From Persicaria tinctoria (Eukaryota; Streptophyta; Magnoliopsida; Caryophyllales; Polygonaceae), in contig JBANSL010000013.1 of NCBI GenBank assembly GCA_037127255.1, positions 61,580,688 to 61,644,687 on the forward strand: DNA of 64,000 bases, written 5' to 3'. The position numbers were made by a program, and so were the translations under genes. How positions within the stretch are numbered: position 1 is the stretch's first letter; each line of letters starts with the position of its first letter. The notes beneath the pieces are model-generated. The model saw only the letters and a list, made by a program, of their open reading frames with translations. It did no database searches and was not told where the DNA came from. Below, in pieces: positions 45,633 to 57,616 of this stretch.

Positions 45633-47986
45633 GGTCCTGTTGGGAGATGCCGTGAATGTGTAACAGAGAAAAAAGGCCTCCCATGAAGACTCTTCTTCTT
45701 GCTTGTGCCCTAGTCTTTGTCGCTTCGCCTCAAATGCAAGTTTTAGGTGGTCTCTTATGGGGTTTTTGATTACCATCAACTCAAATCCAATCCATTCCAG
45801 TTTTTAAAGAATGTAACAAAGGTTCAATTGTGGTCGCATTGCTACTTGTTTTTTGCAGCTTAGTGAGGGAATTGACAAATTGTCTTTTCAAAATTATGAA
45901 TTCCCAATTTTGATAACATAACAAGAAAGAAATCACATGATTTTTGGGCGAGTGGACCAAGCTGTTGGCTGAATAGTAGGTTTTGAAAAGGACGATTCAC
46001 GGAACCACTACCTTTACATTCAGCAGTATTTTTGCCCTGGTGACTGGTGAGTTACGCACCCAAAGATCATTCACTTGCGCATATTTGGATGTGCAAGGGA
46101 ATGATGGGTAAATGCTATATGCATCTGTGTGTCTTTATGTAAGAAAAAAAATGAGCTATAAAATAGACGGAGTTGAACTAATAAATAAGGTCTACATACA
46201 TCCGAAAGTGTGTAAAACTGTTTTTTTAAAAGAGAACTAGTCGTTACAACGGCTAGTTTCACGTTGTTATATAATACTCTTCCAATATCAATTATGTTAC
46301 GTCTATTTGACTCTAAAAACCATCAAATATATCTAGAGATGAGAAAGATCGGTTTAATAACGAAGGTGAGCTATGATTAATTTATTAGTTGTCTATCCAA
46401 ACTTTGTTGCGAATGGCATTTGATAGCCTACGTCCTAGGATATGGAAGAAAGAATATAAAATTTGAATACTACAAAAGACAATTTGTTCTTTTCTAGAAA
46501 AAAAAAATCACATGGGGGGCATGAAATAATAAAATTGGCTCGTTTTTTTCCCACCTTTCTCTTCCAACCTCAGTTTCATTATCTCTTATTGGTCTGTTTT
46601 AGTTATTTTAGATTTTTTTTTTTGGATGAAGTAAAGATTCAAGACGAGTCACGAAAACCATCTAAATAGTACAAATAAAAAATATGCGCAAAAAAAAAAA
46701 ATACTATAAAGAAACTCTACAAAAATGATCTAAATAGAACTACCCCTAATAAGTTGAGGACACCGGTGAAGAACGACGACAAATACCACTGAACAATAGC
46801 ATCGCGGACTAGCGGTACTGTAGGAATCTACATCATGTGAATAGTCTAGACGAAACTCCAAGGAACCTCTTTCTCGCATATGAAGTCGCCCTAAAAGCCC
46901 CACATCGACTCTAACCGGTCCCGACTCCGAACTCCACGACCCCAACCAAACAGAAAAACTCGTAGAGACGCCGGATGTAGAGCCACACACCGTTCGTTAA
47001 AAAACGCCAATAAAATCATTTTCCAGGCCCTTTCGGAATTCATACAACCCTTTCGGGAATTTAGATCAAACCTTTTCGGGATTTTGTTCAAACACTTTAG
47101 GATTTCTCCAAGTCCTTATAAAGGCCATAATTTTATTCTATTATTGTATTTATAGAATTCCATTATAACATAGACCCCCCCCTCGGGCTGCCTTGGGCCC
47201 AAAGCACAATTTTTTACCTAATAGACGGAACGAGTGAGATCTGCATTGGCCAACACGAGACAGCTAGGCTGGCCATGCGTGAAGGAGAACACTCCATGAA
47301 GCACCGAAGTAGAGGAGCAAACGGTGAGCCAGCGGCGAAGTGGGGTGGGCAACCAAGGATGGGGTGGTGACGGAGTGGGTTGGGCAACCAAGGTGGGCGA
47401 TGGAGAGGGGTAGGTGACCAAGGAAGTACAGTTAGGGGCTGGGAAGGAAGGGGAAGACGAGGAGTGAGGAAAGGAAAGAAGGGAGGGAGAAGGCGAAGAA
47501 GATGAGGCCTTCTTCGCCCCCACGACAGGCGAACAAACGCAGCACCACTGACTCCATCAGGTGAGGGAGGCTTGTATAGCTAAAAACAGACCAAACGGGG
47601 GGCCCAGAGGCACGGAGAAGACGAAGACAAAAGCCATAGGGGGCCGGTACGAGGCTCGGGGCATTGGCAAGAACAACTAACAAGATGTCCGGATGAGAGA
47701 GGGGTATGAGACTCGGGTTAAGGCGAGCGGAGCCAAGGTATCGACGGCCGAATTTGAGATTTTTCACGCCGAGGAGGCGGCGCGTTGATGGCTCCCCGAG
47801 AAGGTTTGGGCTCATAGAAGAGGAGATTCAAAGAGCGTTTTTTCTCTCAACCCGATTTTTTCAATTTTCAGTTATTTTAGATATATTATTTTATGTCGAA
47901 TTGTCCGCTAATCGATTTTTCAACGATTTTATCTTATACTAGTATTCGTTACCCGTCCTATTGCGCATTTTGTTAATAAATTATAT
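45633..47986. other. Spacer without a recognisable gene
   Basis: A 24-bp near-palindrome (AACTAGTCGTT..AACGGCTAGTT) lies at about 46236-46259. GC-rich 47215-47830 has open frames on both strands (101 and 127 residues on the - strand, rich in Pro, Ser and Leu) with no domain I know. Confidence 0.5.
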
Positions 47987-47988
47987 TA

Positions 47989-48199
47989 CTCCCTCCGATC
48001 CAAAATATATGTCATTTGACTTTTTAACACGTATTTTAAGGAGCTAAAAACTATATAATATATTAACTTTTTTTATTCATTACCAACAAATATTAAGTTG
48101 TAAAAAATAATTTTAAAAAAGTTGATATTTTATATAGTTTTTACCTTGTTAAAATACGTGTTGAAAAGTTAAACGACATATATTTTGGATCGGAGATAG
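47989..48199. mobile_element. Stowaway-type MITE
   Basis: 211 bp starting CTCCCTCCGATCC and ending GGATCGGAGATAG, flanked by TA on both sides (47987-47988 and 48200-48201). The arms are inverted copies over at least 80 bp (AAATATATGTC, AACACGTATTTTAA). CTCCCTCC and the TA target are the Stowaway (Tc1/Mariner) hallmark. Confidence 0.92.
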
Positions 48200-48622
48200 T
48201 ATAATTTATTAATTATAATAAAATATTATATTGGATTATTAATTGATGTGACTAAAAAAATAAAATCAAATTGACGCGACTCATAAAAATAAAACCATAT
48301 ATAAATATATTATATTCAATTTGATCTAAAAGGTAGAATAATTAATCAAATATTCATTCTTATCTTTTTAGAATCTTGACGACATAGTACATATTTATAT
48401 ATAAATATATTATATTCAGTTTGATATAAAACTTAGAATAATTGACCAAATATTAGATAGATTATTTGATTGAAAAGATAAGTTTTCAAATTAAATACAG
48501 TAAGATAAAAGGTTGAATATTTATTAAAATAAGTGAAATTATTAATTGAGATGACAAAATTATATCGACTTATTAATTGACGTAGCTCAAAAAGATATCA
48601 CCATATTAACTCAGAATATAAC

Positions 48623-48805
48623 CAATCACAAGTTGGTGTAGTGGTTATGGGGCTACATCCCATGCCTCGAGGTTCGAAGTTCGAATCCTCGTGGAAACAT
48701 GGAGACGCTTGTGAGTGGGAGGGTCAACCCCTTAAATGGGCCTACAGTAACCCGATCCAGATGTAGAGTGGGCTAAGCCCACTTGAACTGGAAAGGATAA
48801 AAAAA
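48623..48805 (+). mobile_element. SINE with 20-bp target duplication
   Basis: A perfect 20-bp repeat flanks the element (48603-48622 and 48806-48825). The 183-bp body has a Pol III A box (TTGGTGTAGTGGTTATGG at about 48632) and a B box (GTTCGAATCC at about 48680). It ends in a short A-run at 48799-48805. It lies about 270 bp upstream of the AG-peptide start codon. Confidence 0.93.
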
Positions 48806-49091
48806 ATATTAACTCAGAATATAACACATTTAAATTGCACCAAGCCTCCATTTTAGGATAGGAAAATAGATTTCGAATCTTTTCTTTATTAAAAAAAAAA
48901 CAATATGAAAGTGACACTTGTCAAAAATTATTCAAGTGGGCCCCTCCATCTGGCTTCTATCATCCGCCTTTAAAAATCTGTTTGCAGGCTTTCCCCTCAC
49001 CTCTCTCCGCAGTCCGAATCGTCCATAGCCCTCTCTCTCTAAACAAGAAGCAGACTCACTGCATTTTCAAGGATTTGGGAGAGAGAGTACA

Positions 49092-49777
49092 ATGGCGGTT
49101 TCCAATATTGTGCTTCTTCTCGGAGCTTCCATGGTGATGGCTCTTCTGTGTTCGATTGCGCAGGCCCAAGCTCTCGCTTCCTCTCCAGCCCCCGCCCCTG
49201 CCAACGACGGTTCATTCCCCACCCCTCTCTCCTTCCCTCTTTGTTTTCTGGCGGACTAATTTTTCTCTTTGCAGTTTGTGTGCTTAGATCTGATTTTTAG
49301 GTTTGAGATTCTTAGCTATTTCTGCGACATTCACGGCCTTTTCGTACTAATTTTTAGCAGTTTTTCAGCGCAGTGTAATTCCTGGCTAAAATTGTGGACT
49401 AATTCATGCTTTATGACGAATTTTCGTTTCCAAAACCCTAACCATCAGTTTTTAAAAAATTATTAATGATTTTGGAGGTTTGAATTTGGAAAAATGAGCA
49501 TGTTGATAAAGATCTGATTTGAAACTACCAAGGTGGACAAATTTAGCTTTTCCAACACATTTAATCCACCTTTACAGAGAACTAGAAAAATCAAATCAGA
49601 TCCTGTTTTTCTTGGTTTGTTGATTTATACAGTACATGGGATTTTCACAATCAAACCTTACATTGTATGGGGTTTTCAGGGACATCTGTTGATCAAGGGA
49701 TCGCCTACCTGCTGATGCTGGTTGCTCTGGTTCTGACCTACCTAATCCACCCACTGGATGCTTCTTCCATCTTCTGA
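49092..49777 (+). CDS. Arabinogalactan peptide (AGP16/20/41 type)
   Basis: A small secreted proteoglycan backbone of the cell surface. Exon 1 (49092-49209) gives a signal peptide (about residues 1-25, ending AQA) and the short mature part with alternating Ala-Pro (SPAPAPAND), where prolines are hydroxylated and glycosylated. Exon 2 (49680-49777) gives the GPI-anchor signal with the family-specific DQGIAYLLMLVALVLTYLIH and a tail PLDASSIF. The split glycine codon is restored by GT-AG splicing of a 470-bp intron. The length, 71 residues, is normal for AG-peptides. A GA-rich leader precedes the ATG. No lesion is seen. Confidence 0.95.
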
Positions 49778-50490
49778 GTAGAGAAATTAGTAACCTTTTA
49801 GTTGCAGTTTCTCCCATTTGATTGTGATTGTTCATTTGTTGCTGTGAGGTGGAGAGTTTCAAACTCAATGTGGGTGGTTCAGGATTTTATTTAGAGGTGA
49901 TCTTGGATTAATGGATTTCTTTCTTCTTGTGATGCTACTGTTTGCACTGCACATGTTCCTCGTTTAATGGATATCAGTATGGCCTAGAGTTATGTTTAAT
50001 CCATGGCTTATTTTCCTGCCTTCATCATTTGGTTTTGCCACATTTGGCCGTAAACTCGAGTAAAGATCACGACTAGAGGGAAAAAAAAACCTCAATTGAG
50101 TCATCCTCTCGCAGTTCGAATTCGCTCCCATACATAATGCGTGTTAGCAGTAAGAAAAAAATATATTACTTGCTACTTTGCAGTTCGAATTCATTTGTTT
50201 CTTTGTTGAACAAACTGAAAACATACATTTTTGGTAGTTGCCTTCGAGATTGGAGAAAAATCAATTCAACAGAACTCTTGGAATGAATGCCATTTTGTCA
50301 TTGTTAGAAGTAAGAAGCTTGATCAACTTATTTGCAATTCCTGCCTTTTCATCCCTTCTGATATTGTTCTTGAATCGCATCACCACCAAAATGCAGACTC
50401 TGTATCTTCATCTTCGTAGTATCGTTGCAAATAGTATAAAGAAAGGGAGACACTTGCTCTTGCCAGAGGCTAAGAGCAGGTGATCAGTGA
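49778..50490. other. Convergent spacer between AG-peptide and MTM1 gene
   Basis: It contains the 3' ends of both genes. At about 50113 GCAGTTCGAATTCGCTCC is weakly B-box-like. No further gene is seen. Confidence 0.6.
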
Positions 50491-53400
50491 TCACCGATTC
50501 AGGTGCCTTTGGTACAACGCGAACTTTACAACCTCATAAAATGAAACAACGATTCCAACTGAAGGCCCAGCGCGTGCAAATCGAGGCCCAACTCCTGTAA
50601 ACAACCCCCTCCAACCTCCATCCCTGTGCAAGGTCATTCTTCAAGTCAATAACAAGTTAAATTATCTCTTCAGAAAACAAATGACCAACCCTAGTTAGTA
50701 GATTTCAGGTTCAATGAAATGCTGGAGGAAAGTAGTTTCATTATACTCATTGCCACAAGGCCATGTGGTTTTCGTTACTATGATGATTACCGATCAGCAG
50801 CAGTTCAGGCTTTCTTGACAGTGCTTGAAAGTTATGCGAGGAACTTAAGCCCAAAGAAATTTATGACTAATTTTGAAGCTACTTACTACCTAGTCCTACT
50901 TCTGAGCAGTAAAAATGAGCTCGAGTACCTGAAAATCTCGGCTAATGTCTGTCTTGTGGTCATCCTCATTTGTCTGGCTGGATCTTTCTGAAAGTACAAT
51001 ATCAATAACCAGGTTAGCAAATAAATCATTGCAACCATCAATAGAAAAAATCTTGACATAATTAGAAGAGACATTAGCAGTGAAATCAATGTTTATATCT
51101 AGAGTCTAGACGACTCACTATTGGTATTAGCATATGATATATAATGCCAAACAGCAAAGAGAAGCCAACTAGCTTCAATTTCTTATCGAAAAGATTGAGT
51201 TGCACGTTCATAAATGAATACATCTGAATAAAGACATGTACCCATACGTAGAAACTCATATCTTTCTCTAATTTCAACACAAAAACATCACAGGAAGGAT
51301 CATCTAGAAATCTAGCTAGCCCTCTTGTCCTATTCAATAAAATGGTTTCAGCATAAGAAGAATTAAGTATAGATGAAGCACCTCTATTTGCCTCCGCGTT
51401 CTGGCAACATCTAGGGGGCATGTTAACCCTGCAGCTAAGCTACCTGCAACAAAACCAGCTGAGAAATTTGCGCCAAGTACGCTTAACATGCTGGGCTCAT
51501 CACTTTTCAAACTGATGACTCTTCTCCTGATCTGCACGAAGTTACATTGAAGAACAGGTGCTGTCTTATAAACACGAAAAATGAAGAGCCCCTCTCAAAT
51601 TTCAACTTAATTATGGAAGATGATAACTCACTGGCTCAAGTGTTGCCCAGCAGATTGCAGAAAATGGGACATCGCGTGCAAGTTGTGCTCCAAGGCCAGT
51701 CCACAGAATACGGTAATTTTGAACTGTCACGGAAAACATGATCCATAGTTTTAAGGTTTAAGCAGACAGAACAAGAAATACAAAGCATGGGAAACATGGT
51801 GTGGAAAATGTAGATGTACCTACTTGTGAACATAGTCCATCACACCCAACTACCTAGTGGTTTGAGCAGTAACAAAATGAAGGATGAACTCATCCATATT
51901 GTTAATACAAACAAGATAGTTTCCATACCCTTGGCCCTTAACGGACTTATGTCCGACGGACTGGCCAGTGACGCTGGCTTTTATTTCCACAGAAATGATG
52001 GATCAACTCAATTCATGCTGTTCATACAAACAAGATAGTTTCTATATGCTTGGAGCTAAATGAACTCATGTCCGATGAATCACAGACAGAAATGAACCGT
52101 AGTACTGGTTTTTACTTGCACCAGTTAGTATTTGGCACTTGGCAGCATAAAGAAACAAACAGCTGTATTTATATCAGGCATAATAATCTATCCCCTGGAA
52201 AGTAGACTTACGGTTTTGGAAACTATTTGCACTTCTCAAAGGGGAGATAGCTTCGGTCAGTGTCTTCAAAACTCCGGCAGGTTTAATACCTTCACTGGAT
52301 GTAAACGCCTGCAACCCATGTGAACAAAACAGAACTAAGCTATTGCTTGGCCTTGAACACAGAAATATTTAAGTTTATCAGAGACGTCTCAAGAAAAGCA
52401 AAGATATCAATTCACGAGACAATTTCATATGAATAGCTTCATGTGTATTTTATCCAGTTTGACGTAAAAGGATGTCCAGAATTGACGATAGGATGTTCAT
52501 TCCTCATATAAATAACAGTTAATTTTGTAAATATAAGAAAAACAACATTTCTGGAGTACAATGTTTCGTTACCTGCATACGAGTTCTTGCTAATTCGACA
52601 GGATAACAAGTAATACAAGCCAATGATCGAGCAATTGAGCCAGCTACTAATGGGACATATGGTGTGAGGGTTGGGGCCTTCTCTATTGTATATTCTTCCA
52701 TGTAGTCACGGAGAAGATCATAACAAGGCAAGTATATTCCCACCTAAATCACACCAAGCAATGATCAATGACCAGTAAAAAAGAGACATCAAACACGCAG
52801 TCTGAAGAAGTTGCTTACAGTTGGGATGGCAAGGGCTAAGCTTGCATTGGTTCCCCTCCATAATCTTGAAACTCCTTCCTGCATAACAATTCCTGTTATA
52901 ACTCTAAAATCATTAATGATGTTTAACAAATAGCATGATAAGCAAATTCAATAAGCACTACCCTGAACATTCATAGTAACCACATTGAACACAACATGCA
53001 GGAGACATCATTAAATATTGCCTCTGATTTGACAAAATCTAATCCAAGATAGTGAAAAAATATGATTGCAAAAAAAAGAAAGTATAATAACAGATGTTAG
53101 CAGAAGCGTTAACAAGAACATATTGGAGTGTGAAAACTACAGGTGAGCTCTTTATATAGCGATCTTTAAGGCATAAAAAAACAAAAAAAAAACAGCACAA
53201 CCAAAATAGATATTCAATGATTCACGAGCCCTTCCCATCAGTGTATTAAAAATGCACCATAAACGTTTTTTTTAACCGCACAACATTTACACATCTCACA
53301 TATATGTAAGTTCTACCAACCTGACGTATAACTTTGTAGAAAACATCCAAAGTTCCTTCATAGCGAGAACACTCAGGACGGCAGCCAGGTTCACCTTCTA

Positions 53401-54223
53401 GAATTGCACGTTTCCATGGTTGAGTAGATTTAAAATCCTGAATCACCTAGGAGAAAAAATTATGCAGATAAATTCAGCAAAATGAGAATAAAAAAACATT
53501 TAGTATGTTCTAAATAAGAACATTGAAACCTATGTCAATCATCTATAAATAAGTTTATCATCCATACCGTGTTTGCTCCAGAACAACCTGGTTCACATTG
53601 ACTCTGATAAGGAACACCAGCAGCCTGAGCTTGTAACCTCGTCTGCAAAGCAGATGGAAAGGCATTTACCTAACTGTACTGTAAATTAAAGCCTCTAAAA
53701 TCCATCAATCTCAAATGAAGGAAAAAAGGATTCCTTCCAAAGCACTTCTCCAGATGATCATCCAGAGAGTTGAAGATCTCAAAAGTACATAGTCACAAAC
53801 TGAATTGTTGCATATAGAAGTTGCACTTGTACAGATTACTATATTTTCATTAGAGAGACTACTGCCTAAAGCGATTGAATTAGGAATGAAACAGCTCCAA
53901 ACAAGCTAAAATTATCCTCGGGAAGGAAAAGAGTCCGGTTCAAATTAGGACGAAAAAAGTTGATGCTAATTGAATTGTAGAGCTGAGAAAACCTTGGCGA
54001 CGTCGAGAGGATTGACGATGACCGCAGATATGAAGGCGGCACCAGCGGCGGAGAGCGCTCGTTCTCCCAATCCCAAATTAAAATCAGAGAGGGAATTGGT
54101 TTTGGTGTTTGTCAGAGAATCATCCTTGAACATGTTGACGGAATCAACGTCGGCGTCGAAATCGACTCTCTTGGCAGCGGCGCTGATCCACGACGGCGGC
54201 GGCGTATTCCTCGCACCCACCAT
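50491..54223 (-). CDS. MTM1: Mitochondrial carrier, MTM1/SLC25A39-40 type
   Basis: An inner-membrane carrier of the family linked to manganese delivery to mitochondrial SOD (yeast/plant MTM1) and glutathione import (mammalian SLC25A39/40). There are ten exons on the minus strand: 54223-53993, 53642-53568, 53446-53321, 52878-52819, 52743-52573, 52308-52212, 51723-51632, 51531-51382, 50987-50929 and 50623-50491. All splice GT-AG and the frame is continuous, giving 397 residues. Three carrier signatures are present: PLDVAK (72-77), PVELAR (212-217) and PLDVAR (323-328). RLQAQAAGVPYQ after the first signature is typical of MTM1. The first matrix loop has four cysteines as two CX3C pairs (93/97 and 124/128). 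No lesion is seen. The gene converges on the AG-peptide gene. Confidence 0.95.
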
Positions 54224-55599
54224 CCCTTGACAGCAAAAAATGGAGCACTAAACGGAGAAAAATTAGGGTTTGACCTGCTTAGAATTGAACTTTGTTGAAA
54301 TTGGTGGAAATTGGGGGAAATGAATGGCGATAGATTGTTCGTTGGTTCGTTCGTTCTAGAGTGGTGGGTTCCTTTCCCGGCATCGAGGGAATGTAATTTC
54401 GAATTTCTGTACTGGTTTGCGTTAAATTCCTAAAAAAAGGAAAAAGAAAGGTTGGGTTGGGTGAGTGGGAGGGGAGGGGATTTGTGGCGCGGGCTTTGGG
54501 CCTCGTTTGTCTTCAATCAACTCTGAAATTACGTGGAGAGATTGGAAGGGGCGGAGCTCGCCGGGTTGCTGATGACGTGTATGATGTGTAGGTCAGTGCA
54601 TACGTAACTGGATGGTGGACACTTCCGGGATTCCCCATTATCTGGGCCATACAATACACCTGTCGCTGCTTTAGTTTCAGGTATAACTAGACATGTTCGA
54701 ACTCGGTTCGTTTGTTAAACGAGTTTGATCCGAATTCAATTTTTAAACGAGCTTTATTTTTTGATCAAACTTGACTTGCTTAGGAAATAAACGAGCTCGA
54801 TCCGAACTTTTTTCGAGCTTTAAGTAGTTTTAATTGGTTATAACATATTAAGTTAAAGGAAAGTTTAGAAATTTCATAAAATTTGAGCTATTCGAGCTTA
54901 TATCGAACGAGTCGAGCTTTCAACCGAGCTTAAAAGCATGTTCAGGCTCGACTTGTTTAGGTAAGTGAATAAATTCGAGTCGAGCCTTTTTCGAGCTGAT
55001 CATGAGCTAAGTTCGAGCTGTTCAATTCATATAACAACCCTAGCTTCATCTAATGCTCCGTAACAAAAATGTTTCTGATAGGGGTGGCAATCGGGCAAAT
55101 CAGATCGGGTTTGGATCGAGTTATTAAGTTTCGGGTCATATCGGATTTGAGTTGATATCGGGTGTGATAACAATTTGGATCTGGTTGGGTTCAGGTAGGG
55201 TTTATTAATTAGGACATTATTTTATCGGATACAATTGGGTTTTCGTGTTTTATTCAATTCGGGTGAATCGGGTTTTGGTTACAACAGGTTCGATCGAATC
55301 GGGTTTAGTCAAATCGAACCCGCAAGAATCACACTGAATAAATAAAATCAAATTTTAGTCCAAAAACTTCAATTTTATTAAAGTTTCAATTTGATTTTAA
55401 AATTTGGGTTTTAAGTTTCTGGTTTTAATGACAGATATTCGAATCCACCGATGTATACTGCGGTGGGGTGGGACCGTAGTCAAGCCACCGCAACCTATTA
55501 AAGTGGCCTAATTAAATTAAATTATTTTAAAAAAAATTAAATTATTTTTTTTAAAAAAATATACCCACCGTAACTTGGGTGAATAAAAGAAATCTATTG
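54224..55599. other. Spacer upstream of MTM1 with degenerate repeats
   Basis: It includes the MTM1 promoter. 54690-55040 is rich in CGAGCT/AGCTCG words and may be an old MITE. From 55077 the phrase GGGGTGGCAATCGGG and many TCGGGTT words resemble hAT-MITE ends, but no duplication is found. No gene is seen. Confidence 0.5.
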
Positions 55600-55607
55600 A
55601 CGAGGAC

Positions 55608-56482
55608 TAGGCGTGGCCACGGGTCTGACCCGCCGGGTCAAGGGTCAGGGTTGGCCAACCCGAACCCTAACCCGTAAATCTCACGGGTTGACGGGTTCGG
55701 GTCGACCCGTTGACCCGGCGGGTTACATTATTTAAAAAAAAAAATTCTTTTTTTTTTAAAAAATGACTATTAAAATAAATAAATAAATAATATGTAAAGA
55801 TTTTATCTTCACAACACATTTTATCAATTTGATATGAAGTGTTAAAAATGTAGGAAGATTATATCTTCATATTAATTCTTTCATCCACAATAATTTCATT
55901 GTGTGATGTAAGAGAAAAAAATATGAGAATATATTTCTCAAACTTCATTTCCAACTTAATTTCCAATGTAGGAAATGTAGGAAACAAGTGAAGTGGAAGA
56001 AATGTGGTAGTGGGATACATATATATAGCCCCATGCCTTCTCATTCTAACTCCATATTTTCGATGTGGGACAAAGCATTTGTCCCACATTGGAAATGAGG
56101 GAAAAGAAGGAAGACTTCCAAGTCTATAAAAGGAGAAGGATGGGGTTTATTTGTCTCACATTGCACATTGCATATTAGTTTATGTATTATTGTGAGTTAT
56201 TTTAAGAATAATTTACATAATTTACATAATATTATTAGTTTATTTTATTAAAATTAAATTAAAAATAAACTTTTCAAAAAAAAAATATTTTGAAAAAGCG
56301 GGTTGACCCGGTGGGTCGACCTGTCGGGTCAACCCGTCGGGTCACGGGTCACGGATTCCCCGACCCTAACCCTAACCCGCTACCCGTCCCCACCCGCCTA
56401 CCCGTCAACCCGGACCCGGCGGGTCGTTGACCCGTACGACCCGGCGGATCATGGGTTGACCCGTAACCCGTGGCCACGCCTA
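55608..56482. mobile_element. hAT-type MITE, 875 bp
   Basis: The termini are perfect inverted repeats TAGGCGTGGCCACGGGT/ACCCGTGGCCACGCCTA, flanked by ACGAGGAC on both sides (55600-55607 and 56483-56490). The subterminal regions are packed with ACCCG/CGGGT words and the centre is AT-rich. There is no coding capacity. The 8-bp duplication places it in hAT. Confidence 0.92.
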
Positions 56483-57390
56483 ACGAGGACTACGGTTACT
56501 ACCTCAATTTCACTTCCCGCTACGTCTCCGGGTCCTCTACCGGCGCCCTTTCCCCCCCCCCCCCCCAAAACCGCAAATCCTCCGACCGGTTGCAAGCTTA
56601 TTGCCACCGCTGCTCAATTCCATGTGCAATCAAATCAACCAACTCTCAAGCTCGAACCTGCAGAGCACTAGCGATTCGCCAATTCGAGTGGTGGCAGTCA
56701 AGATGTATCCGCTGACGGGAAATCCATTGAGGCGTCGGTGCAAAGAGCGTGAGACGCTTTCGACCGAATCGATGCCCTAATAAAAAACACCGGCGTTAGA
56801 ACAGATTGATTGAATTGGGGAAATAACGAATTGATTGTCTTCATCTTTTTTTTTTCGGTTTGCATTCGGTGTTTCAACGATTATTTAGCGACAAAGAACG
56901 AATTTATTGAATTGGGAAAAGAAATTGAATTTTAGTATCGGTGAAATTCACTTGGATGCTGCAGGGAAGGTGAAATTGGCTTCCTCAACTCAATCATGTT
57001 CGGCTGCGGCGGTGGACTGCAAATCGATTCGGCGGTGGACTACAACTTACTTGGATGCTGCAGGGAAGGTCCTCTCACAATCCCCTTCGTGCTGGGGATG
57101 AGGGACGCTGGGGTGAGCGATTTCACCTTTTGGAACAAGAGGTTCATCCCAAAATCCATCGAGGTCTTAGAAGAGAGAGACCCGGAGACATAGCGGCCGA
57201 CAATTAATTAAGGCCACGCCACGGTGACTTTTTTTCCATTTTTTTTTACAAAATTAATTAAATTTTATTTACAAAATTCTTTCATTGCGGTGGCCAGTGG
57301 GATACATCATTAAGGTCACCGCCAACCTATGCGGTGATTAGCGGTGGATATAGTAAAAATTAGCGGTGAAGATATCTGCGCCGATTCTTA
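56483..57390 (+). other. Coding-like fragments, possibly captured gene pieces
   Basis: Short open frames are GC-richer than their surroundings: 56470-56715, and 56996-57193 ending in an FWNKRFIPKSIEVLEE-like stretch. They are separated by intron-like AT-rich sequence. Both outer sides (55460-55510 and 57285-57370) hold GCGGTGG/CCACCGC words in inverted orientation, suggesting subterminal repeats of a larger element. I do not recognise the proteins. Confidence 0.35.
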
Positions 57391-57616
57391 ATCAATACTA
57401 TATTTTCGTTAAAAAAAATGTAAGTCTTCTCACTTTTTAGAATATTTTTTTAAAAAGTCAAAATTATATATAATTTTTTTTAATATTAATTTCATACTTG
57501 TTAGTTGTTACTCATAATTATGAAATTATATAAAAAATAACAAAATTGATATTTATATAGTTTTAGCGTCTTAAAAAATGCTAAAAATTCAAATGATTTT
57601 TTTTAATGGAGGGAGT
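57391..57616. mobile_element. Degenerate Stowaway-like MITE remnant
   Basis: The right end GGAGGGAGTA and neighbouring AAATGATTTTTTTTAATGG are roughly inverted relative to 57400-57440. Ends are eroded; the left CTCCCTCC is not preserved. Confidence 0.4.

Noticed and set aside
47218..47815. Two minus-strand open frames of 101 and 127 residues
   Set aside because: Pro/Ser/Leu-rich, GC-biased and matched by open frames on the other strand; no domain and no splice context.
54690..55330. hAT MITEs with CGAGCT-rich or TCGGGTT-rich bodies
   Set aside because: The composition is suggestive, but I could not find paired ends with an 8-bp duplication.
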